Below are positions 1 to 5,496 of a stretch of 5,919 nt of DNA, in pieces. The notes under the pieces are model-generated. The model was not told the DNA's origin, did not search any database, and saw only the letters and a list, made by a program, of their open reading frames with translations. The first letter of the stretch is position 1; the number at the start of each line of letters is the position of its first letter. Source of the DNA: Oscillospiraceae bacterium (GTDB taxonomy: Bacteria > Bacillota > Clostridia > Oscillospirales > Ruminococcaceae); assembly GCA_018110855.1 (NCBI GenBank), contig JAGBFZ010000379.1, positions 1-5,919 of the forward strand. Reading direction: 5' to 3'. A program made the position numbers and the translations under genes.

Positions 1-173
1 TCAGGCTTTGGGGGTTGTTGAGGAGAGACTAATTATACCAAAGTTGGTTGGCTGTTTCTATATTTTATAGTGATTTTTTGTTTTATTATGTCTTGCAATC
101 CCGCTTTATTTCTTTGTTTGCGGTGTTTTGCTCAAGGCTATCAGATTACAATAAGGAGTGAGCAAAATTCGCT
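1..173. other. AT-rich non-coding leader upstream of the permease operon
   Basis: No credible gene is visible. The longest stop-free stretch entering from the left on the + strand ends at a TAG at 68-70, and its translation resembles nothing I recognise. The segment contains T-runs (74-79, 81-84) and a small AT-only dyad, CTATA/TATAG, at 58-70. A weak + strand promoter is possible: TTGGTT at 44-49, a 16-bp spacer, then TATAGT at 66-71, with the dyad overlapping the -10. TATTAT at 84-89 is an alternative -10 without a recognisable -35. The operon promoter probably lies here, but I cannot place it securely. Confidence 0.4.
32..40 (-). promoter_or_regulatory. Possible divergent extended -10 promoter element
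   Basis: Read on the minus strand this segment is TGGTATAAT, a perfect TATAAT preceded by the TG-n extended -10 motif. It would fire leftwards, out of the window, and suggests a divergent gene upstream of the permease operon. The -35 position 17 bp away (TAGAAA on the minus strand) is poor, although extended -10 promoters tolerate that. A chance match in AT-rich DNA is quite possible. Confidence 0.22.
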
Positions 174-1115
174 ATGGGAATGGATTCACAATCTGAAAAA
201 AAACATGGTATCAGCCTGAAGCAGATCAAGAATCAGAAGGTCCTGATCCTGCTTGCTGTTCCATTTATAATTTACGTTATCATTTTCTGCTATGTGCCCT
301 TGGGCGGCTGGCTTATGGCATTCCAGAATTACAAGCCGAAGCTGGGTCTTCTGCACTCGCAGTTTGTGGGGCTTGATAAATTCAAGTTCCTTTTCTCAAA
401 TGACCAGTTTCTCAAGGTCATCAGAAATACTCTTGCTATGGGTGTTATAAATCTTGTTCTGGGTACGGTAACGGCAATACTCTTTGCCATACTGCTCAGC
501 GAATTCAGATTTAACAGAGGAAAAAAAGCAGTTCAGACTATTTCATACCTGCCCCATTTTCTTTCATGGGTGATCGTTACAGGTATCGTATTTGACGTAC
601 TTTCCACCGAAAACGGAATCATAAATGAGCTTCTCGTAAATCTGCATATTATCGACAAGCCTTATAACTTCCTTGCTGATCCTAAGTGGTTCTGGTGGAT
701 TGTGGGCTTTGCCAACATATGGAAGGAAACCGGATGGAACAGTATCATTTATCTTGCAGCCATTACCTCCATAAGCCCCGATCTTTATGAAGCAGCTTCC
801 ATTGACGGAGCGGGCAGGCTTGCAAAAATATGGCACATTACTCTCCCCGGCATCAAGCCCACATTCTTTATCCTGCTCATTATGAACATCGGAAATGTTC
901 TTAATGCAGGCTTTGAGGTACAATATCTGCTGGGCAATGGTCTTGTTCAGAGCGTTTCACAGACAATTGACATTTACGTTCTCAAGTACGGCATCAGTCA
1001 GGCAGACTATTCCCTCGGTACAGCCGCAGGTATTTTCAAGAGCGTTGTCAGCCTTATCCTCATTGTAATAGCTAATCAGCTTGCCAAGAAGATGGGCGAG
1101 GAACACCTATTCTAA
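174..1115 (+). CDS. Sugar ABC transporter permease, LplB-like (CUT1 family)
   Basis: Integral membrane permease, one half of the channel of a carbohydrate uptake (CUT1-type) ABC importer. The 313 residues match the usual length of LplB/YteP-like permeases. After a short charged N-terminus come six likely membrane segments, roughly residues 23-48, 83-108, 122-145, 172-200, 229-250 and 284-303. The ATPase-docking EAA loop is intact at 206-227, reading EAASIDGAG and then HITLPGI. The start is the ATG at 174. A TGA at 159 blocks any earlier in-frame start, and the only nearby alternative is the ATG at 180. The ribosome binding site AAGGAG (153-158) lies 15 nt upstream, a longer gap than ideal. 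The stop codon is 20 nt before the next permease gene, so the two are co-translated. Substrate is inferred only as an oligosaccharide, perhaps xylo-oligosaccharides given the nearby GH3 gene. No solute-binding protein or ATPase gene is in the window. Confidence 0.92.
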   Translation: MGMDSQSEKKHGISLKQIKNQKVLILLAVPFIIYVIIFCYVPLGGWLMAFQNYKPKLGLLHSQFVGLDKFKFLFSNDQFLKVIRNTLAMGVINLVLGTVTAILFAILLSEFRFNRGKKAVQTISYLPHFLSWVIVTGIVFDVLSTENGIINELLVNLHIIDKPYNFLADPKWFWWIVGFANIWKETGWNSIIYLAAITSISPDLYEAASIDGAGRLAKIWHITLPGIKPTFFILLIMNIGNVLNAGFEVQYLLGNGLVQSVSQTIDIYVLKYGISQADYSLGTAAGIFKSVVSLILIVIANQLAKKMGEEHLF

Positions 1116-1135
1116 AGGAAGGAGGTCAGCAAGCT

Positions 1136-2107
1136 ATGACAAACAAATACAAAGTCCCCCCGCAGATAGAGCATAATGTCAAAGCTGCAAAGGACATCGG
1201 CAAGGGCAAAAACGCATTCCTCAGCCGAAGGACAACAGGCGACATTATTTTCGACACAGTCAATCTTATCATAATGATCGTTTTCACCATTACAATGCTG
1301 TACCCCCTTCTGAACACTGTTGCGGTGTCCTTCAATGACGGTACAGACGCTCTCAGAGGCGGTATCCATCTTTTCCCCAGAATGTTTACCTTCGATAACT
1401 ACAAGGCGGTGCTGAGCAAGGAGCTTATGCCAACGGCGGCTAAGATCTCAGTTCTGAGAACAGTTATAGGCACAGTTACATCTACTTTCGTTACAGCCCT
1501 TCTCGCTTATGTTCTCAGCCGCAAGAATTTCATTTTCAAAAAGCAGCTTTCCCTGCTTTATGTTATCACCATGTATGTTTCGGGCGGACTTATCCCTGTA
1601 TTCCTTGTTTATAAGGCTCTTGGTCTTACAAACAGCTTTGCGGTATACATTCTCCCCGGAATGGTAAGCGCATTTAATATGCTCGTTATCCGTACATATA
1701 TGAACGGTCTTCCCCAGAGTCTCAGCGAATCCGCTGAGATCGATGGTGCGGGTCATATGACAATTTTCATAAAGATAATTTTCCCTCTTTGTATGCCCGT
1801 AATTGCGACGGTTGCTCTATTTACCGCAGTTGGTCAGTGGAATTCATGGTTTGACGCTATGCTCTATAACCGTATGAGCGATAATCTCACCACTCTGCAA
1901 TATGAGCTGATGAAGCTCCTCAGTGCTGTTACTACCTCAGGCAAGGGACAGACCGCTCAGTCGATGGAACACGCCAGCGGTATGGTAACACCTACCTCTG
2001 TCCGTGCTGCCGCTACGGTCATCACTTCTCTCCCGATCATATGCCTGTATCCCTTCCTGCAGAAATATTTTGTGGCAGGACTTACTATTGGCGGTGTAAA
2101 GGAATAA
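1136..2107 (+). CDS. Sugar ABC transporter permease, YtcP/LplC-like (CUT1 family)
   Basis: Second permease subunit, forming a heterodimeric inner-membrane channel with the LplB-like protein just upstream. It has 323 residues with a cytoplasmic N-terminus of about 36 residues. Likely membrane segments lie near 41-63, 105-127, 137-160, 167-190, 214-235 and 292-312. The EAA loop is at 198-221 (ESAEIDGAG followed by IIFPLCMP), with the second alanine kept and the first replaced by serine. The C-terminus, FLQKYFVAGLTIGGVKE, is typical of YtcP/LplC proteins. The start ATG has a near-perfect ribosome binding site, AAGGAGGT at 1119-1126, nine nt before it. A hairpin with T-run follows the stop closely and should end the transcript. 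In this family a solute-binding lipoprotein gene often adjoins the permease pair. It is absent on this side. The cognate ATPase is probably a shared MsmK/UgpC-type protein encoded elsewhere, as is common in Firmicutes. Confidence 0.93.
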   Translation: MTNKYKVPPQIEHNVKAAKDIGKGKNAFLSRRTTGDIIFDTVNLIIMIVFTITMLYPLLNTVAVSFNDGTDALRGGIHLFPRMFTFDNYKAVLSKELMPTAAKISVLRTVIGTVTSTFVTALLAYVLSRKNFIFKKQLSLLYVITMYVSGGLIPVFLVYKALGLTNSFAVYILPGMVSAFNMLVIRTYMNGLPQSLSESAEIDGAGHMTIFIKIIFPLCMPVIATVALFTAVGQWNSWFDAMLYNRMSDNLTTLQYELMKLLSAVTTSGKGQTAQSMEHASGMVTPTSVRAAATVITSLPIICLYPFLQKYFVAGLTIGGVKE

Positions 2108-2113
2108 TTTACA

Positions 2114-2158
2114 GTACAGAAAAAGCCATGTCCATCAATGAAATGGCTTTTTCTGTAC
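2114..2158. terminator. Perfect inverted repeat, probable bidirectional rho-independent terminator
   Basis: Arms 2114-2129 and 2143-2158 are perfect 16-base inverted complements separated by a 13-nt loop. The core stem AGCCAT/ATGGCT is preceded by five A and followed by five T, giving a terminator shape on both strands. It begins seven bases after the permease stop codon. The GC content of the core is modest, so some read-through is possible. Confidence 0.75.
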
Positions 2159-2220
2159 AATACTTGCTTATGACTGATTTTCATGATATTCCTCAACACA
2201 ATGCATATTCGGTACAATAC
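2155..2220. repeat. Two direct copies of the dyad GTACAATAC
   Basis: The 9-mer GTACAATAC occurs at 2155-2163 and again at 2212-2220, 57 bp apart. Each copy is itself a small dyad (GTA-CAA-TAC) and contains TACAAT, a good -10-like hexamer. The first copy overlaps the end of the terminator repeat. The second is 26 bases before the start codon of the sensor gene and is extended to GGTACAATACC. They could be a pair of regulator sites or merely two -10-like elements. Confidence 0.35.
2213..2218 (+). promoter_or_regulatory. Candidate -10 element for the LacI-GGDEF gene
   Basis: TACAAT lies in a suitable place to start a short leader before the ribosome binding site at 2234-2240. The -35 region is weak: TCCTCA at 2190-2195 with a 17-bp spacer matches only three consensus positions. 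A promoter somewhere in 2159-2240 is expected, because a terminator stands between this gene and the permease operon, but the exact element is uncertain. Confidence 0.3.
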
Positions 2221-2246
2221 CTGAAAATGAAATGAGAGGGTAATTT

Positions 2247-4166
2247 ATGATAAATTCAAGAAAAACGATAGGAGTATTCCTGTGTGCGATAACAGGTGAA
2301 TACAAAAAAGAATTGTGCAGAAGCATATCTAAAGCTGCCGGACATCTGGGATATAATGTTGTTTTTTTCAGCTTCATCGGTACTATCGGTGCTGACTATC
2401 AGAATTACGGGATCAAAGAACATAAAATGCTGGATATTATTCCTTTTGATGAGCTGGACGGTATTATTTTTGAAAACAGCAATATTTTCACCAATGAGAT
2501 CAAAGAGAAAATCATGTCTCATATAAAAAAATGCAGATGCCCTGTTGTTACAATAGGCGAGCCTTGTGACGAATATTACAGAGTGCATATTGACAATTCT
2601 GAGGGCATAAAGGATATGGTAAGACATTTTGCAAAGCATCATGGCTTTAAGCATATTGGATTTATGTCGGGTATCCCGGGGCACTGCGACGCTGTGGAAA
2701 GATATGCGGCTTTTCAGAGTGCAATGAAGGAATGCGGACTGCCTGAGGACGGCGTCGGTGTCTTTCACGGTGATTTCTGGTACAATAAATGCTACGAAGC
2801 AGCGGATTTTTTCCTTAACAAATGCAGCCCTCGTCCGCAGGCTGTAGTCTGCGCAAATGATTATATGGCATACTCTCTCTGTGACGTGTTCGTTGAGAAG
2901 GGTGTTAATGTCCCCCGTGATATATGCGTTTCGGGCTTTGACGGTATATATGAAGCGAAAATGCATTCACCCCGCATTACCTCTGCCGAGGTAAATTTAG
3001 ACACCTTGTCACGCACTGCCTTAGAAATAATCGACAATGTTCTGAGCGGCAGACCACAGGAAAAATGCGTTAATTTATACACAGACAGCCGCTTCACAGC
3101 TTCCTGCGGCTGTAATAACAGCTCCGATGATACAGAAACAGACAAATCCCGTGAGATAAATTCCCTTTTTAAAAAGAATACTTTTACGCTGTATTACATT
3201 TATGATGTTGAAGCTGCTATGCTTGAAATGAACCGTGTTACGGAAATTGAACAGATATCAGAGATCTTTTCAAAATTCGGAAGCAATATCGGTTCCTATG
3301 ATAAATTCTTTATGTTTACATATACTGACAGGAAGGGCAGAAACTCCTTTGAGACTGAAATAAGATCTCCGTCAGAGCAGGTATATCCTGCAATATGGAT
3401 TGATAAAAGCGGCAGCTCCATGCGTCCTGAAAAGCTTTTCCCCGTTAAATCACTTATTCCTGCCGATTCGGACGAGTCACCTCGCTGCTATTATGTATCA
3501 CATATTCATTTTGACGATCACTGCTTCGGTTATGCTGCAATATCAATGGAAAACAACGAACCCTTCAGCGAGTTTTATAATATCTGGATAGCTAATATTG
3601 CTGTTGCGCTTGAATCGCTCCTTCACAAAAACAGTATCAGGGAACTGGTGGAGGATCTCGAAATTGCAAGCACCCATGACAAGCTGACAGAAATGCTCAA
3701 CAGACGCGGTTTTGAACAATGCCTGAACAGAGCTTTTGAAGAGAAAAAAGCAAGATCACATACAATAGCTGCTGCTATTGTTATTGATATGGACAGGCTG
3801 AAAACCATCAATGATGTTTACGGTCATACCGAGGGGGATCATGCAATAAATTCTCTCGCTCACATAATATCCGCCTGCTGTACCGAAAATGAGATTGCGG
3901 GCAGGACCGGAGGCGATGAATTTTTCGTTTTTGCTTTTGATTATTCGGAAGAAAAAGCAAAGCATTTTGAAAAGCGTTTTTACGCAGCTCTCGATGATTT
4001 CAATCTGACCGAAAATAAGCCATATACCCTTAATGCAAGCATCGGGATATATATGGCGGATATTCTGGCTCATAATTCACCGGAAGAATATCTGAAGCGT
4101 GCAGATGAAAGAATGTATGCTATGAAGCGTGAGCACAAGGTCAGAGAGCTGCAGACAAGATTATAA
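2247..4166 (+). CDS. LacI-type sugar-binding domain fused to GGDEF diguanylate cyclase
   Basis: Predicted cytoplasmic one-component sensor that makes cyclic di-GMP in response to a ligand. It has 639 residues, with no signal peptide or membrane segment. Residues 6 to about 285 form a LacI/GalR-type periplasmic-binding-protein fold: an N-terminal strand IGVFL, ANDYMAYSL near 203-211, and NVPRDICVSGFDGI at 221-234. The N-terminal helix-turn-helix of LacI repressors is missing. SCGC (286-289) marks the domain end. Residues 300-455 are an unrecognised mixed region, possibly GAF-like, followed by a linker helix to about 475. The GGDEF domain spans 476-639: HDKLTEMLNRRGF, the metal/substrate segment IDMDRLKTINDVYGH (513-527, D514 and N522), and an intact GGDEF at 555-559. 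The inhibitory RxxD I-site is TENE (546-549), so product feedback is probably lost. No EAL domain is present. The start has GAGAGGG at 2234-2240, six nt upstream. Terminators flank the gene. The ligand is unknown, probably a sugar. Confidence 0.9.
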   Translation: MINSRKTIGVFLCAITGEYKKELCRSISKAAGHLGYNVVFFSFIGTIGADYQNYGIKEHKMLDIIPFDELDGIIFENSNIFTNEIKEKIMSHIKKCRCPVVTIGEPCDEYYRVHIDNSEGIKDMVRHFAKHHGFKHIGFMSGIPGHCDAVERYAAFQSAMKECGLPEDGVGVFHGDFWYNKCYEAADFFLNKCSPRPQAVVCANDYMAYSLCDVFVEKGVNVPRDICVSGFDGIYEAKMHSPRITSAEVNLDTLSRTALEIIDNVLSGRPQEKCVNLYTDSRFTASCGCNNSSDDTETDKSREINSLFKKNTFTLYYIYDVEAAMLEMNRVTEIEQISEIFSKFGSNIGSYDKFFMFTYTDRKGRNSFETEIRSPSEQVYPAIWIDKSGSSMRPEKLFPVKSLIPADSDESPRCYYVSHIHFDDHCFGYAAISMENNEPFSEFYNIWIANIAVALESLLHKNSIRELVEDLEIASTHDKLTEMLNRRGFEQCLNRAFEEKKARSHTIAAAIVIDMDRLKTINDVYGHTEGDHAINSLAHIISACCTENEIAGRTGGDEFFVFAFDYSEEKAKHFEKRFYAALDDFNLTENKPYTLNASIGIYMADILAHNSPEEYLKRADERMYAMKREHKVRELQTRL

Positions 4167-4169
4167 ATT

Positions 4170-4213
4170 AAACAACGTACAGTTCAATTTGTGACCTGTG
4201 CGTTGTTTTATTT
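4170..4213 (+). terminator. Rho-independent terminator after the sensor gene
   Basis: A 13-bp stem (4170-4182 with 4196-4208, one G-U pair) encloses a 13-nt loop and runs into TTTTATTTAT. The stem contains the GC-richer AACG/CGTT part and begins three bases after the stop codon. The arms are nearly symmetrical, so it may also work on the opposite strand, but nothing nearby needs that. Confidence 0.85.
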
Positions 4214-4243
4214 ATGAATGACTTTCGGAGGGAGTGATATTGT

Positions 4244-4303
4244 ATGATTTATCCTGAAAACACATTCACAAATTCTGTGTGTAATTCGTTCGTGTTATTA
4301 TAA
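4244..4303 (+). CDS. Possible 19-residue small ORF with strong ribosome binding site
   Basis: The ATG at 4244 is preceded, nine nt upstream, by GGAGGGAG (4227-4234), one of the better Shine-Dalgarno sequences in the window. The frame encodes MIYPENTFTNSVCNSFVLL and ends at the TAA at 4301. I recognise no family, and there is no clear membrane segment. It lies directly after a terminator and before the promoter at 4420, so its own transcription is unexplained. It could be a small protein, the start of a decayed gene, or a chance ORF. The main evidence is the ribosome binding site. Confidence 0.25.
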   Translation: MIYPENTFTNSVCNSFVLL

Positions 4304-4344
4304 TAATACGCCTTGTAAAACAGGCGATACATTCAAGTCTTATT

Positions 4345-4360
4345 TGTAAAAATGTAAAAA
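4345..4360. repeat. Tandem direct repeat TGTAAAAA x2 in A-tract DNA
   Basis: TGTAAAAA occurs twice head to tail (4345-4352 and 4353-4360), and a near-copy TGTAAAAC occurs at 4314-4321. More A-tracts follow at 4366-4369, 4379-4383, 4403-4406 and 4411-4416, several about one helical turn apart. This is the pattern of bent or UP-element-like DNA upstream of the promoter at 4420. Functional meaning is inferred. Confidence 0.4.
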
Positions 4361-4419
4361 CAGATAAAACAAGGCTGCAAAAACAGCACAATATGTGAAA
4401 TCAAAAGCGCAAAAAACGA

Positions 4420-4449
4420 TTGGTAAATTTCGTAGGTTTGATATATAAT
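4420..4449 (+). promoter_or_regulatory. Sigma-A-type promoter of the mutarotase-like/GH3 operon
   Basis: TTGGTA (4420-4425, four of six consensus bases) is followed by an 18-bp spacer and a perfect TATAAT (4444-4449). Transcription would begin near 4456-4458, leaving a leader of about 97 nt before the ATG at 4554. A-tract DNA lies directly upstream. It is the best promoter in the window, and its position explains a separate transcript for the downstream two-gene unit. Confidence 0.65.
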
Positions 4450-4454
4450 TTATA

Positions 4455-4527
4455 CAAACACTGCATCAGATATACTATGGCAGAAAACAGCATGCTTGCT
4501 GCCCTGTGTTTGCTGCGTTAAACGCAG
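4455..4527 (+). promoter_or_regulatory. Structured 5' leader with nested and adjacent inverted repeats
   Basis: Three pairings are visible in the predicted leader. CAAACAC (4455-4461) pairs with GTGTTTG (4506-4512). Inside it, GGCAG (4479-4483) pairs with CTGCC (4499-4503) around the palindrome AGCATGCT (4489-4496). Immediately after comes a perfect hairpin or dyad, CTGCGTT-A-AACGCAG (4513-4527). The last one ends six bases before the ribosome binding site region and could be a DNA operator for a LacI-type regulator or part of an RNA element affecting translation. It matches no riboswitch class I know, and the structure is read by eye. Confidence 0.4.
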
Positions 4528-4553
4528 GCTTTAAAGGAAGGTTGGTCATTATT

Positions 4554-5468
4554 ATGAGCGTCAGCGTTTCTAAACGGCAGTACAAGAATTTCGGAAACTG
4601 CATTTTTCTTGACAACGGCGTTATCTCTCTTGGTGTGACTGTTGATGTGGGTCCAAGAATAATATATTTTTCCCGTAATGGCAAGGAAAATGTTCTGTTT
4701 GAGGATGTTGACCGCCGCTTTACCGAGCCTGCAGGTGAATACGGCTGCTGGGTCGCTTACGGCGGACACAGGATATGGTGCGCTCCCGAGGTCAATCCCG
4801 AGACATATTATCCCGACAATGATCCGATAAGCTATTGCATTACGGAAAAAGGGATCATACTGAAGCCTCCCGTTACCCCCTTCGGCAAGGAATTTACAAT
4901 TATTGTGGAAATGGACGACTCTGCTCCTGTGGTGGAGCTGACTCACAAGATCAAAAACATTTCCGATTCCGAAGCTGAATTTGCACCATGGTCGGTGACA
5001 AGCCTTACTGACGGCGGCGTATGCATGATACCTGTCAATACCGCAAAAAGAGGCTATCTACCTAACAGAGTTATGAGCCTGTGGGACTATTCGGACATAT
5101 ACGACAGCAGATTCAGAATGAGCAATTCAGAGGTCCGCATCAGGCAGGACTGCTTTATCAGAAAGGCTTTCAAGGCAGGCTTCAATCTTGAGGACGGCTT
5201 TGTGGCATATGCAGTGAAGAATCAGATATTTGCTAAATGCATTCCCGAATACGAGGAAGTGTGCTATCCCGATTATTCCTGCAATTTTGAGGTGTACACC
5301 AATAACCTTTTCCTTGAATGCGAGTTTCTTGGAGAAAAACGCAGATATGCAAGCAAAGAAGAGGCTGAGATCACGGAGCAGTGGTGCCTTCTTGACAACA
5401 TCGGAAATTATGAGCCGTCAGCAATGATGGACGATATCAGGACCCGCATTGCAGAACTGATAAATTAA
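4554..5468 (+). CDS. Uncharacterised mutarotase-like protein (DUF4380-type)
   Basis: A 304-residue, probably cytoplasmic protein with no signal peptide or membrane segment. It resembles an uncharacterised family, which I recall as DUF4380 or a close relative, with a galactose-mutarotase-like beta-supersandwich fold. Supporting segments are NGVISLGVTVDVGPRII (21-37), YGGHRIWCAPE (69-79), YYPDNDP (85-91), FAPWSVTSL (143-151), PNRVMSLWDYSD (170-181) and FLECEFLG (253-260). The invariant-looking His72, Glu79 and Glu255 are candidate sugar-binding residues, but no reaction is established. The frame stays open upstream to a GTG at 4506. I chose the ATG at 4554 because AAAGGAAGG (4533-4541) precedes it by 12 nt and family similarity begins there. 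An in-frame TTG at 4542 is too close to that site. The GH3 gene starts 28 bp after the stop, so the two are probably co-transcribed. That suggests a role in handling sugars released by GH3, which is inference. Confidence 0.75.
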   Translation: MSVSVSKRQYKNFGNCIFLDNGVISLGVTVDVGPRIIYFSRNGKENVLFEDVDRRFTEPAGEYGCWVAYGGHRIWCAPEVNPETYYPDNDPISYCITEKGIILKPPVTPFGKEFTIIVEMDDSAPVVELTHKIKNISDSEAEFAPWSVTSLTDGGVCMIPVNTAKRGYLPNRVMSLWDYSDIYDSRFRMSNSEVRIRQDCFIRKAFKAGFNLEDGFVAYAVKNQIFAKCIPEYEEVCYPDYSCNFEVYTNNLFLECEFLGEKRRYASKEEAEITEQWCLLDNIGNYEPSAMMDDIRTRIAELIN

Positions 5469-5496
5469 AAAAATCATCCGAAAGGAAATAATTAAA

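Larger units (their letters stand above)
4214..4553. other. 340-base intergenic region with A-tracts and promoter
   Basis: Between the sensor terminator and the mutarotase-like gene no long ORF is present. In order it holds the 19-codon ORF, a 5-bp GC hairpin CGCCT/AGGCG (4309-4313 with 4322-4326, 8-nt loop, no T-run), A-tract-rich DNA (4345-4416), a small hairpin GCTG/CAGC at 4374-4387, the promoter at 4420-4449 and a structured leader. The hairpin without a T-run does not look like a terminator. I saw no match to the c-di-GMP riboswitch consensus I remember. Confidence 0.6.

Noticed and set aside
58..84. AT-only dyad followed by T-runs as a terminator of an upstream gene
   Set aside because: The stem CTATA/TATAG has only one G-C pair and is too weak to terminate. 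No upstream coding end is visible.
158..196. A 12-codon GTG-started frame before the first permease gene
   Set aside because: The start overlaps the Shine-Dalgarno itself, leaving no room for initiation, and the peptide has no recognisable feature.
2256..2966. A 236-codon open frame on the minus strand inside the LacI-GGDEF gene
   Set aside because: It is antisense to a clearly coding region, its translation resembles no known protein, and it lacks a supporting ribosome binding site. It is a shadow of the real gene.
4309..4326. Hairpin CGCCT/AGGCG as a second terminator or a CRISPR-like repeat
   Set aside because: It is only five base pairs with no following T-run, and it is not repeated elsewhere in the window.
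4506..4553. Upstream GTG start adding 16 residues to the mutarotase-like protein
   Set aside because: The extension overlaps the predicted leader hairpin and the ribosome binding site, and family similarity begins only after the ATG at 4554.
4214..4553. A c-di-GMP riboswitch upstream of the GH3 operon
   Set aside because: This would link neatly to the sensor gene, but the conserved core of the class I element that I remember is not present on the + strand.
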